This document shows, piece after piece, positions 32,743 through 41,489 of a DNA stretch of 64,000 bases. A model generated the notes under the pieces. It was not told the DNA's origin. It worked only from the letters and a program-made list of their open reading frames with translations, and did not search any database. Origin of the DNA: an uncultured Clostridia bacterium (GTDB lineage: Bacteria; Bacillota; Clostridia; Oscillospirales; Ruminococcaceae); contig CALZUA010000017.1 of assembly GCA_945829235.1 (NCBI GenBank), positions 1 to 64,000 of the forward strand, read 5' to 3'. Made by a program: the position numbers and the translations under genes. How positions within the stretch are numbered: position 1 is the stretch's first letter; every line of letters begins with the position of its first letter.

Positions 32743-34555
32743 CAGACTGCCCTCGGAAAGCGAGCTTGAAGCGCTTGCAAACGGCTTGTTTCCCGAGTAC
32801 AACACCGCCGAGTGTGCGGACGGTATTGAAAAGCTTGTCACGCAGGGCGATACGGCGGTTGTTGAAAGAGCCGTGCAAAAGTCTGAAAACCTGTTAAATC
32901 GCGAAGCCGTGCCTTTCCAAAGCGAAATCAACCGTCTTGACGGCTACGCGAGAGCGGCAGAGGAGGTTTTGGGAGAAGCGGCTCCGATAACCGCGGACGA
33001 ATTTTACCCCGAAACATCTCCGCTTGACGGTTTTGCACCCGTGGGAAATCTGAACACGGCGACGCTCCCGTTTACCGAGATAACCTCCGCGGCTCAAATA
33101 TCGGAACACGACATCAACCACCCGAAATACACTCTTGACGAGGACGATTTGAATACCGTGGTTTCCGAGCTTGACGGCTTCAGCGTTTACCGCGCGGAAA
33201 AAGCTCCCGAGCCGCAGAAATCCGAGGGTTATTCACCGGTTGTTGTTTCACAAGCGCAGGCGCAGAGCAATCCCGCTCCCCGAGCGCAGGGAAACGCTGT
33301 TAAGAGCAACAATTTCCGACAGAGCCACAACAATTCGATTATCATCGGCACAAAAACGCTCGAGCAAATCCGCAGTGATTTTCCGATACTCGCCGAGAAG
33401 ATAAACGGTCACGATTTGGTTTGGCTGGACAACGGCGCGACAACTCAGCGCCCGCAACAGGTTATCGACCGCCTTTCGCAGTATTACGCGCACGAAAACT
33501 CGAATGTACATAGAGGCGCGCACACGCTCGCCGCGCGTTCAACCGACGCTTACGAGGGTGCGCGGCAGACGGTTGCGGATTTTATCGGCGCGCCCGACAA
33601 GAACAACATCGTGTTCGTTAGAGGCACGACCGAGGCGATAAATCTCGTGGCAAACGCTTATGTGAAGCAGTATCTTCACGAGGGCGACGAGATTATTCTC
33701 ACACTTCTCGAGCACCACGCAAATATTGTTCCGTGGCAACTTATCGCGCAGGAAACCGGTGCTGTGATAAAGGTTGCGCCCGTGGATAAAACAGGGCAGA
33801 TTATCCTTTCGGAGTATGAAAAGCTGTTTACAAAGCGCACGAAATTCGTTTCGGCAACGCACGTTTCAAACGTTCTCGGAACAATTACACCGGTAGCGGA
33901 GCTTATTTCAATCGCCCACGCTCACGGCGTGAGAATACTCATAGACGGCGCGCAGTCCGTTGCGCATATTCCCGTGAACGTTTCTGCTCTTGACGCGGAC
34001 TTTTTCGTGTTCTCGGGACACAAGATTTTTGCACCGACGGGAATTGGCGTTGTTTACGGCAAAAAGGAGCTTCTCGAAGCGGCAAGACCTTATCAGGGCG
34101 GCGGAAATATGATTGCGGATGTGACGTTTGAGCGCACCGTTTACAATCCCGCGCCGAACAAATTTGAAGCGGGAACGGCAAGCATTGCGGACGCAGTTGG
34201 ACTTGGCGCGGCGCTTGAGTATCTCAACTCAATCGGAATGCCCGAGATAAGCCGCTATGAGCACGAGCTTGTTTCCTACGGAATGAAGGAGCTTGCGAAA
34301 ATCCCGGGGCTTCACCTCATCGGCACGGCTTCTCAAAAATCGAGCGCATTGTCCTTCGTGCTTGATGGCTACGACAACGAAACCGCCGGACAGCACCTCG
34401 ACAAATTCGGCATCGCCGTGAGGACGGGACATCACTGCGCTCAACCCATTTTGCGGTCATTCGGGCTGGAGGGAGTTGTCCGTCCGACGCTTGCGCTGTA
34501 CAACTCGCCCAAGGATATCGACAGACTTGTACGGGCAATTCGTTCGCTCACATAA
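32729..34555 (+). CDS. Cysteine desulfurase with encapsulin-cargo-type N-terminal extension
   Basis: A 608-residue SufS/CsdA-type (group II) enzyme: cysteine to alanine plus enzyme-bound persulfide, PLP-dependent. Catalytic core ~210-608: VWLDNGATTQRP, VFVRGTTEAINLVA, EHHANIVPWQ, PLP Lys432 in FSGHKIFAPTGIG, sulfur-carrying Cys570 in RTGHHCAQPIL. The first ~205 residues are a low-complexity, probably disordered extension opening with LPSESELEALANGLFPE, then Asp/Gly/Pro/Gln-rich sequence. Such an extension targets family 2A desulfurases into the shell. ATG 32729 is used; GTG 32720 is in frame upstream. The start overlaps the stop of the shell remnant, a relic of coupling. With the shell lost, the cargo may work free in the cytoplasm. 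Confidence 0.9.
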   Translation: MTTIDRLPSESELEALANGLFPEYNTAECADGIEKLVTQGDTAVVERAVQKSENLLNREAVPFQSEINRLDGYARAAEEVLGEAAPITADEFYPETSPLDGFAPVGNLNTATLPFTEITSAAQISEHDINHPKYTLDEDDLNTVVSELDGFSVYRAEKAPEPQKSEGYSPVVVSQAQAQSNPAPRAQGNAVKSNNFRQSHNNSIIIGTKTLEQIRSDFPILAEKINGHDLVWLDNGATTQRPQQVIDRLSQYYAHENSNVHRGAHTLAARSTDAYEGARQTVADFIGAPDKNNIVFVRGTTEAINLVANAYVKQYLHEGDEIILTLLEHHANIVPWQLIAQETGAVIKVAPVDKTGQIILSEYEKLFTKRTKFVSATHVSNVLGTITPVAELISIAHAHGVRILIDGAQSVAHIPVNVSALDADFFVFSGHKIFAPTGIGVVYGKKELLEAARPYQGGGNMIADVTFERTVYNPAPNKFEAGTASIADAVGLGAALEYLNSIGMPEISRYEHELVSYGMKELAKIPGLHLIGTASQKSSALSFVLDGYDNETAGQHLDKFGIAVRTGHHCAQPILRSFGLEGVVRPTLALYNSPKDIDRLVRAIRSLT

Positions 34556-34596
34556 GGGGCAAAATCGAATTGCAATGCGGGACGACACTAATTTCC

Positions 34597-34633
34597 GATA
34601 ATTCACGGACGGCAAAACCGTCCGCGAGTTATC
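34597..34633 (+). promoter_or_regulatory. Intercistronic hairpin before the serine acetyltransferase gene
   Basis: A 16-bp stem with one mismatch and one wobble, GATAATTCACGGACGG (34597-34612) against 34618-34633, loop caaaa. No T-run follows. It ends 15 nt before the start codon, so it could be an RNA-processing or stability element or could tune translation of the downstream gene. Confidence 0.6.
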
Positions 34634-34648
34634 AAACGGAGGCACATT

Positions 34649-35605
34649 ATGCACAGACTTGAAACCGAGGTCAACAAACTCACGGAGGATATTCTCGCGG
34701 ACTACGAGCAGGGGCGGGATATCGACAATATCCACACCTTCGACCACCCGAACAAAGAGGTTATAATCGAGATTGTGGACAAGCTTCGGAACATCATTTT
34801 CCCCGGCTATTTCAAAAACGGAACTTACCGTATTTACACCGTGCGGAACAATATGACAATGCTCTTGGAGGACGTTTTGTACAACCTCATCAAGCAGATT
34901 TCGATTGTATTGCGGTACGTTCCCGAGTATGAAAAAGCGCACGAAAGCGAGATTTCCGCGGAAGCGGAGCGGCTCGCGCTGAAGTTTCTGGGAACGATAC
35001 CGAAAATTCGCGAGTATGTCGATACGGACGTGCAGGCGGCTTTTGACGGCGACCCCGCCGCGTTCAACAAGGACGAGATAATCTTCTCCTATCCGGGGCT
35101 GTTTGCAGTAATGGTGAACAGGATTGCTCATGAGCTGTATTTGCTCAACATTCCGCTGATACCGAGGATAATGACGGAGTACGCGCACAGCGTGACGGGA
35201 ATTGACATTCACCCCGGCGCAACAATCGGCAAATTCTTCTTCATCGACCACGGAACGGGGATTGTTATCGGCGAAACGACGGTTATCGGCGACAACGTGA
35301 AGATTTATCAGGGCGTGACGCTCGGTGCGCTTTCAACGCGCGGCGGGCAGAAGCTCAAGAGCAAAAAGCGTCACCCGACCATTGACGACAACGTCACGAT
35401 TTATTCGGGCGCGTCAATTCTCGGCGGAGAAACGGTTGTCGGGAAGAATGTTGTTGTCGGCGGCAACGCGTTTATCACGAAATCCGTTCCCGATGGCGCG
35501 AGAGTGAGCATCAAAAATCAGGAATTGCGCTACAACTATGACGCGGCTCACCCTGTTCAGCGCGCGGAGTTTGAGGTTGACGACAGCTGGTTCTATGTTA
35601 TTTAG
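34649..35605 (+). CDS. cysE: Serine O-acetyltransferase (EpsC type)
   Basis: A 318-residue enzyme that acetylates serine with acetyl-CoA to make the precursor of cysteine. An N-terminal helical domain (~1-180) is followed by a left-handed beta-helix of hexapeptide repeats: IDIHPGATIGKFFFIDHGTGIVIGET, VKIYQGVTLGALSTRGG, and NVTIYSGASILGGETVVGKN. The His/Asp pair in FIDHGTG and the KKRHPTIDDNV stretch fit the EpsC subgroup, which is longer than E. coli CysE. The C-terminus ends DSWFYVI; in CysE proteins the tail often docks into the active site of CysK. CGGAGG precedes ATG 34649. It is the last gene of the cysteine operon. Confidence 0.93.
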   Translation: MHRLETEVNKLTEDILADYEQGRDIDNIHTFDHPNKEVIIEIVDKLRNIIFPGYFKNGTYRIYTVRNNMTMLLEDVLYNLIKQISIVLRYVPEYEKAHESEISAEAERLALKFLGTIPKIREYVDTDVQAAFDGDPAAFNKDEIIFSYPGLFAVMVNRIAHELYLLNIPLIPRIMTEYAHSVTGIDIHPGATIGKFFFIDHGTGIVIGETTVIGDNVKIYQGVTLGALSTRGGQKLKSKKRHPTIDDNVTIYSGASILGGETVVGKNVVVGGNAFITKSVPDGARVSIKNQELRYNYDAAHPVQRAEFEVDDSWFYVI

Positions 35606-35713
35606 TGCAATTTTAATGCAATCTTAACGAATTTTACTGTTTTTTAACAGCATCTTTGTGCAAAATGTGCTATAATTATTCTGTGATACACAGAATATGT
35701 AAAAAAATACGCG

Positions 35714-35747
35714 GAAAAGTCCGAGTAATTTCGGGCTTTTCTTTTTT
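35714..35747 (+). terminator. Terminator of the cysteine operon
   Basis: An 11-bp stem GAAAAGTCCGA/TCGGGCTTTTC (35714-35724 with 35731-35741), loop gtaatt, then TTTTTT. Confidence 0.85.
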
Positions 35748-35803
35748 AGTATCCGCAAAAAGCGACTTTTTTGAAAAAGTGTTTTCATATTTGGGGTAAG
35801 GAC

Positions 35804-35832
35804 TTGAAAAGCTGAGCAAAATCGGTTATAAT
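35804..35832 (+). promoter_or_regulatory. Promoter of the kdpD-like gene
   Basis: TTGAAA (35804-35809), a 17-bp spacer and TATAAT (35827-35832). Predicted start near 35839, so the leader before ATG 35851 is only about 12 nt. Confidence 0.75.
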
Positions 35833-35850
35833 TATAATCGGGTGATAAAA

Positions 35851-37881
35851 ATGGAAAAAATGAAATCATCTCCCGATGATATAAAAACAACCAAAGACAA
35901 CAGCGAGAACACGCCAACAGAAAACAGTGCCGATGGGCAGATTCTGGTGTGCCTGTCCTCGTCACCGTCAAATCCGAAGATAATCAGAACGGCGGCGCGA
36001 ATGGTGAAGGCGATTAACGGCTCGCTTACGGCGCTGTTTGTGGAAACACCTGAGTTTTCGGCGATGAGTGCCGAGGACAAAAAGCGTCTGCGCGAGAACA
36101 TAAATCTTGCGGAACAGATTGGCGCGAAAATTGAAATAACCTACGGTTCGGATATTGCTTATCAAATCTCGGAGTATGCGCGGCTGTCGGGCATTTCCAA
36201 AATTGTTATAGGGCGCAGTATTTCAAAGCGCAGACACTTTTTTGGCAAAACCCCGCTTACCGAAAAAATTATCGAGTACGCGCCGAATTTTGACATCTAC
36301 ATAATCCCCGACACAACCCCTTCGGGAACTTACAGTACGAAAAAAGCAAAAACAAATTCGCAAAAGCACATTTTGTCGGACTGCATAAAAACAGTTGCGG
36401 TTATTGCCGCGGCAACGGCTGTCGGGTACATTTTCGAGCTGTTCGGGGTTAGTATGCTGAACATCATCACCGTGTACATTTTGGGTGTGCTGGTGAATTC
36501 GCTGTTGACCTATAACCGCTGGTTCAGCCTTGTTTCATCGCTTTTGAGCGTGCTTGTGTTCAATTTCTTATTCACCGAGCCGCTCTTCTCGCTCACCGTA
36601 TATGACACCTCGCTTCCGATAACATTTTTTGTGATGTTCATCTCGGCTTTCATCACGAGCAATCTTGCCGCGAAGATAAAGCAGAACGCGAAGCAATCGG
36701 CGTTGACGGCGTATCGAACGAGGGTGCTTTTTGACACGGACAAGCTTTTGCAGAAGGCGGAAACAAAGCGCGAAGCAATTGCGGCGGCGGCAAATCAGCT
36801 TGTAAAGTTGCTTGACCGAAGCGTGTTGTTTTACGGTGAAAAAGGCGGAGAACTCGTTGAGCCGCAGATTTTCGGGGAAGCGGGAAAGGCTGTTTCCGGG
36901 GAGTGCGTTTCCGATGCTGAAAAAGCCGCGGCGGAGTGGGCTTTGCACAACAACAAGCGTTCGGGTGCAACCACAAATATGTTTCCCGAGTCAAAGTGCC
37001 TGTATCTTGCGGTACGGGTGAACGAGAGCGTTTACGGCGTTTTTGGAATTGTCATAAATAAAACCCCGCTTGATTCCTTTGAGAATAGCGTTGTGTTGTC
37101 GATAATCGGCGAGCTTGCGCTTGCGCTGGACAATCTGCGTAACCGAAAGGAAAAAGAGGACGCGGCGGTTCTCGCGCAAAACGAGCAACTCCGCGCGAAT
37201 TTGCTCCGTTCGATTTCACACGACCTGCGTACTCCTCTTATGTCAATTTCGGGGAATGCGGGATTTTTGATGGAGGAACCGGAGGAAATTGATCCGGAAA
37301 TGCGCGCGGTAATCTGCAAGAGCATTTACGATGACTCGCTCTGGCTGATAAATATTTTCGAGAATCTGTTGGCAGTAACTCGTGTTGAAAATGGACCGAC
37401 CGAGCTTCGCCGCCGCTCCGAGCTGATGGAGGAGGTCATAAGCGAGGCGGTTTCGCGTATCCGCAAGACAAGCGGCAGAACGATTTCCGTACACGAGAGT
37501 GATGAGCTGTTGATTTTAAAAATTGACGCGCGGCTTATCGTTCAGGTGATTGTCAACATTTTGGATAACGCCGTGAAATATTCTCCCGCGGATACCGAGA
37601 TAACAGTAAACGTGTTCAAAAGCGGCGAAAAAGTGGTGACAGAGATTGCCGATTTCGGAAACGGAATTCCCGACAAGGACAAGCCGCGGATTTTCGATAT
37701 GTTTTACACCACGGGCGAAGCCAAAATTGCCGACAGCCGCCGCAGTATGGGCTTGGGACTGGCGGTTTGCAAATCGATAATTAACGCGCACGGCGGGGAG
37801 ATTTCCGTTCGCGACAACAAACCGACAGGCACGGTTTTCAGCATTTCCTTGCCTGTGGAGGAGGTAATAATCCATGAATAA
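35851..37881 (+). CDS. KdpD-like sensor kinase with N-terminal USP domain
   Basis: A 676-residue kinase resembling the C-terminal three quarters of KdpD. Order: universal stress protein domain (~29-155), four membrane helices of the DUF4118 type (~175-290), a GAF-like region (~300-430), HisKA (SISHDLRTPL, ~455) and HATPase (ILDNAVKYS, GLGLAVCKSI). The N-terminal KdpD nucleotide-binding domain of classical KdpD is missing. In the USP domain SSS at 36-38, a 20-residue gap and LTALF at 59-63 resemble the c-di-AMP-binding pattern SxS-x20-FTAxY reported for S. aureus KdpD. ATG 35851 is used; GTG 35842 is in frame upstream. It overlaps the regulator gene by 8 nt. No kdpFABC follows. Confidence 0.85.
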   Translation: MEKMKSSPDDIKTTKDNSENTPTENSADGQILVCLSSSPSNPKIIRTAARMVKAINGSLTALFVETPEFSAMSAEDKKRLRENINLAEQIGAKIEITYGSDIAYQISEYARLSGISKIVIGRSISKRRHFFGKTPLTEKIIEYAPNFDIYIIPDTTPSGTYSTKKAKTNSQKHILSDCIKTVAVIAAATAVGYIFELFGVSMLNIITVYILGVLVNSLLTYNRWFSLVSSLLSVLVFNFLFTEPLFSLTVYDTSLPITFFVMFISAFITSNLAAKIKQNAKQSALTAYRTRVLFDTDKLLQKAETKREAIAAAANQLVKLLDRSVLFYGEKGGELVEPQIFGEAGKAVSGECVSDAEKAAAEWALHNNKRSGATTNMFPESKCLYLAVRVNESVYGVFGIVINKTPLDSFENSVVLSIIGELALALDNLRNRKEKEDAAVLAQNEQLRANLLRSISHDLRTPLMSISGNAGFLMEEPEEIDPEMRAVICKSIYDDSLWLINIFENLLAVTRVENGPTELRRRSELMEEVISEAVSRIRKTSGRTISVHESDELLILKIDARLIVQVIVNILDNAVKYSPADTEITVNVFKSGEKVVTEIADFGNGIPDKDKPRIFDMFYTTGEAKIADSRRSMGLGLAVCKSIINAHGGEISVRDNKPTGTVFSISLPVEEVIIHE

Positions 37882-38572
37882 AACAACAGTCCTTGTGGTT
37901 GAGGACGACAGTGCTGTACGAAATCTCATCACAACCACGCTCGAAACCCACGATTACAAGTACATAAAAGCGGCGAATGGGCAGAGCGCTTTGATGGAAA
38001 CCTCAACCCATAAGCCCGATATAATTTTGTTGGACTTGGGACTGCCCGACATTGACGGGATTGATATTATAAAGCGAATTCGCACCTGGTCTGAGGTGCC
38101 GATTATCGTGATAAGCGCACGCAGTGAGGACACCGACAAAATTGACGCGCTGGATTCGGGCGCGGACGATTACCTCACAAAGCCGTTTTCCGTCGATGAG
38201 CTTCTGGCGCGGCTTCGCGTAACTCAGCGGCGGCTTGCGAGCATGAAAAACACCGACCCGGAGGACTCCACGTTCACGAACGGCGAGCTTAGGATAGATT
38301 ACGCGGCGGGGAGCGTTTTTATGAACGATGAGGAAATTCACCTCACCCCGATTGAGTACAAGTTGCTTTGCCTGTTGGCGAAGAACAACGGCAAGGTGCT
38401 CACGCACAATTTCATCACGAACAACATTTGGGGAAGCTCATTTGACAGCGATTTGATGTCGCTTCGCGTGTTTATGACAACGCTCCGCAAAAAGCTGGAT
38501 AAAAGCTCAAAATCGGGACAGCAGTACATTCAAACGCACGTTGGAATAGGCTACCGAATGAACAAGCTGTAA
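37874..38572 (+). CDS. KdpE-like response regulator
   Basis: A 232-residue OmpR/PhoB-family regulator. The receiver has the acidic pair EDD near residue 10, the phospho-acceptor Asp in ILLDLGLPDIDG (~54), ISARS and TKPF. The C-terminal winged helix (~130-232) has LTPIEYKLLCLLAKN and the end QTHVGIGYRMNK, like KdpE. It is cotranscribed with, and overlaps, the sensor gene. Likely targets are K+ transport genes, perhaps the convergent trkA/antiporter pair next door; I infer this from context only. Confidence 0.9.
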   Translation: MNKTTVLVVEDDSAVRNLITTTLETHDYKYIKAANGQSALMETSTHKPDIILLDLGLPDIDGIDIIKRIRTWSEVPIIVISARSEDTDKIDALDSGADDYLTKPFSVDELLARLRVTQRRLASMKNTDPEDSTFTNGELRIDYAAGSVFMNDEEIHLTPIEYKLLCLLAKNNGKVLTHNFITNNIWGSSFDSDLMSLRVFMTTLRKKLDKSSKSGQQYIQTHVGIGYRMNKL

Positions 38573-38614
38573 ACCGCAAATCCCGAAAAATGTAACTCCT
38601 TTTGTACAAAACAG

Positions 38615-38650
38615 CCCCCGTAAATTTCGCGATTTACGGGGGAATTTTTA
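38615..38650. terminator. Bidirectional terminator between kdpE-like and trkA
   Basis: A perfect 11-bp stem CCCCCGTAAAT/ATTTACGGGGG with a 6-nt loop. AATTTTTA follows on the plus strand, and TTTTGT on the minus strand. Confidence 0.85.
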
Positions 38651-40015
38651 TCTGAAAATCTCGTTGAGCGTGTTGTAACGCCCGCCCGATTTCGTGACCG
38701 CGATAACCTTGTCGCCGCTTTTTATGCAACTTTTTCCGTCCGGAATAATGGTTTCGCCGCCGCGGATAATGAGCGCGATGATAACGTCCTTGTTGAGCCG
38801 AAAATCTTTCGAGGAGAACGGGATATCGAGCGCCTTGCAGTTGTCGTAGGCGAGGAACTCAATTGCCTCCGCGCCGCCGTCTGCGATAAGGCTGATTTGC
38901 CCGATATCATCGCCTTTTTCGTTGTAGAACGCGATGTTGCGGATAAACCCGAGGAGCTTTTCTGCCGCAGTGACAACGGGCGAAACGGTGATTTGGATAT
39001 CGGTTTTGCGAAGGAGCTTTTCATATTGCGGCGAGGTAATTCGGGTGATGACCGAGCGCACGCCGCTTGACCACGCGAAAAGCGAGTTTACAAGGTTTCG
39101 GTCGTCCTCACCGGTGAGGGAAACGCAAGCGTCAAAGCTTCGCAAATCCTGTTGCATAAGGGTATCGGCATCGTTGATGTAAGAGATTTCGGTTTTGGGG
39201 AAAAGCTCGGTTAGTCTGCGGCAACGTGCCATATCGCGGTCGATAATCTTGACTGTTTTTTTCAGCCGCAAAAGGTGATTTGCGAGATAATAGCCTGTTG
39301 TCCCGCAACCGATTATCAGCACCTTATCCGCAGAAATATCGGGCAAACCGAGGCTCCCGAGAATCGAGTGAACAGAGCTTTTCGCGGAGATAATCTCGAT
39401 TTCATCATCGGCTTTGAGGACAAAGCTACCGTCGGGGATATAGATTTTTTTGCCGCGGCGAACGGTGCCGACAAGCATATTCTCGCTGAAAAAGCGTTTT
39501 ACGTCAATCATTGATTTCCCGTCCAGCGCGCCGCCTTTTTCAACGGAGGTTCGGAGCATAATCGCGTTTTCGCCGAACACAGCGTCTGTCTTGACCTTGC
39601 CTGTTTTGCCTATCTGCAAGCCGATTTCTTCGGCGGCGGCAAGGCGCGGGTTAATGACAAAATCGATAGAAGCGAGCTTCTTGAAATAGTCGGTATCCTC
39701 AACCAAATCGGGGCGGTGAACAAGCGCCGAGGAATAGCGCGTTCCGCAGTCTTTGGCAATCATACAGCAGAGTATGTTTATCTCGTCCACGGGCGTGAGC
39801 GCGACAACAACGTCCGCGGTATCCGCGCCCGCCTTCATCAAAATGCTTCGCGAGGAGCCGCTTCCGCACACTCCCGAAACGTTGTAGAGGTCGGTTGCCT
39901 TGTCAACTTCTTCTTGGTTGCTGTCGATAACGGACACGTCATATTCGGGGTTTGCCGAGAGGATTTTCACGAGAAATGAGCCGATATTGCTCATTCCCAC
40001 AACAATGATTTTCAT
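38648..40015 (-). CDS. trkA: TrkA-type potassium channel regulatory subunit
   Basis: A 455-residue peripheral membrane protein made of two RCK modules. Each has an NAD-type Rossmann domain (IIVVGMSNIGSFLVKIL at 1; VLIIGCGTTGYYLANHLL near 230) followed by a TrkA_C lobe. It normally gates TrkH/KtrB-type K+ channels in response to nucleotides, and RCK_C lobes in Firmicutes often bind c-di-AMP. No trkH is nearby. Instead its ATG shares one base with the stop of an upstream CPA1 antiporter gene (TAATG), so it may regulate that antiporter or a TrkH encoded elsewhere. Confidence 0.9.
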   Translation of the reverse strand: MKIIVVGMSNIGSFLVKILSANPEYDVSVIDSNQEEVDKATDLYNVSGVCGSGSSRSILMKAGADTADVVVALTPVDEINILCCMIAKDCGTRYSSALVHRPDLVEDTDYFKKLASIDFVINPRLAAAEEIGLQIGKTGKVKTDAVFGENAIMLRTSVEKGGALDGKSMIDVKRFFSENMLVGTVRRGKKIYIPDGSFVLKADDEIEIISAKSSVHSILGSLGLPDISADKVLIIGCGTTGYYLANHLLRLKKTVKIIDRDMARCRRLTELFPKTEISYINDADTLMQQDLRSFDACVSLTGEDDRNLVNSLFAWSSGVRSVITRITSPQYEKLLRKTDIQITVSPVVTAAEKLLGFIRNIAFYNEKGDDIGQISLIADGGAEAIEFLAYDNCKALDIPFSSKDFRLNKDVIIALIIRGGETIIPDGKSCIKSGDKVIAVTKSGGRYNTLNEIFR

Positions 40016-41313
40016 TACTTTGTCAACTCGCTTTCTTTTCTTATTCGGAGCGCTTTTTTGCGTTCAATTCGCCGATAAATCGGCTTTGTGGCAAGACCTT
40101 GAACAATCGTGGTGAAGAAAATTGTCGCATAGGCGAGGTTAACCGCAAGCAGATATTCCGTTTCACCGAGAAACGCCGCGGTGCTCATTGCCAGCGCGAG
40201 CGAAAGCCCACCTTTTAGCCCCGTCCAAGTCATAAGCGCGGAGTACTCGGCAAGGCAGTAGTTGCCGGGGATTTTGCGTTTTCCGGTGATTGCGCCGGCG
40301 GTCATAACACCCGCAAATCTCGAAACCAAGCCGATTATAATCGAAGCGGGAATGATGAACCAAATGTACTCGCTCGACTTTGCGCTGAGGAGCGACAGCC
40401 CAATCATCACGAACAGAACCGAGTTCAGGATTTCCTCGGCGGCGTCCCAAAAACTGCGGTAAACGCCCTCGGTATCGGTGATGATAATGCTGTCGGACTT
40501 TTTGGCGGTCATATAGGAGAAGTACATTCCGCAGACAACCGATGCGATAATTCCCGAGAAGCCGAATTTCTCGCACACAAAATAGCTCAGCGACACATCA
40601 AGCAGGCTGATGATAATGCGCGTGACGGGGCTTTTTGTGAGGGTGATGAGCTTGAACAGCAGAAACGACACGACAAGCGCCACGCCAAGCGCACCGAGCA
40701 CCTCTTTTAGCATAACCAGCAGGAAATTCTCCTCACCGCTTCGGCTGACGATGCTCTTGACAAATAGGAACAGCGCAACACCCGTGCCGTCGTTGAAAAG
40801 CGACTCGCTCTCGATAACCGAGGTGACGTTTTTGGACAAACCAAGCTTGTTGAGGATACCGGTCGCGGCGATGGGGTCGGTCGGCGAAACAATGCACCCG
40901 AGCAGAATGCACAGCCAAATGTCGAGCTTTATGCCGAAAACAAAGCCCGCCGCCCAGAAAATCAGCCCGTAAAGCGCCGAGGAAATAACCGTGGTTATGA
41001 GCGCGAGAAGGCTTATTGTCTTGATGTTGGACTTGAATTTGCGGAAGTTTACCTTGCCCGCGCCCGCAAACAGCATAAAGCACAAAACGCCGTCCAGCAG
41101 GTATTCGGAGAAGCCAAAATTTCCGATTTCGTTCACAAAATCGGTGAACGCACATTCACCCGCGAGGTTTTTCGCCACAAGCAGAGCAACGCTTATCAGC
41201 GAAGAAAACAGCACCAGCGCGATATCGCCCTGCATATGAATAAAGCGCTCGTTGACCGCGCGGATAATCACGATAAGTACAAGAATTATCAGGAAACATT
41301 CCATTATGCCCAT
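40015..41313 (-). CDS. CPA1-family cation/proton antiporter (NhaP-like)
   Basis: A 432-residue protein with about 12 membrane helices. The family core is visible in LLGCIVSPTDPIAATGIL and ESLFNDGTGVALF (the ND pair of CPA1 transporters), and in ALMTWTGLKGGLSLALA near the C-terminus. It exchanges Na+ or K+ for protons in pH and ion homeostasis. It lacks its own cytoplasmic RCK domain, which the coupled TrkA protein could supply in trans. AAAGGA precedes ATG 41313. The promoter in the 100 bp upstream is not clear to me. Confidence 0.88.
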   Translation of the reverse strand: MGIMECFLIILVLIVIIRAVNERFIHMQGDIALVLFSSLISVALLVAKNLAGECAFTDFVNEIGNFGFSEYLLDGVLCFMLFAGAGKVNFRKFKSNIKTISLLALITTVISSALYGLIFWAAGFVFGIKLDIWLCILLGCIVSPTDPIAATGILNKLGLSKNVTSVIESESLFNDGTGVALFLFVKSIVSRSGEENFLLVMLKEVLGALGVALVVSFLLFKLITLTKSPVTRIIISLLDVSLSYFVCEKFGFSGIIASVVCGMYFSYMTAKKSDSIIITDTEGVYRSFWDAAEEILNSVLFVMIGLSLLSAKSSEYIWFIIPASIIIGLVSRFAGVMTAGAITGKRKIPGNYCLAEYSALMTWTGLKGGLSLALAMSTAAFLGETEYLLAVNLAYATIFFTTIVQGLATKPIYRRIERKKALRIRKESELTK

Positions 41314-41415
41314 TTAAAAAAGTCCTTTCAAAACTCGTTTTAACACTAAATATAGATTATCACAAATTGCATAAATTTTGTATAAAGATTAAGCGAATGG
41401 ATTTAGCATAAAGAG

Positions 41416-41444
41416 TTGACACGGCGCACAAAATTTGCTATAAT
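41416..41444 (+). promoter_or_regulatory. Consensus promoter of the HELTH protein gene
   Basis: TTGACA (41416-41421), a 17-bp spacer and TATAAT (41439-41444), preceded by TGC. Confidence 0.85.
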
Positions 41445-41489
41445 CAAGACAGGATTTTGGCGAGAAGAAACGATTTGGAGGTAGAGAAA

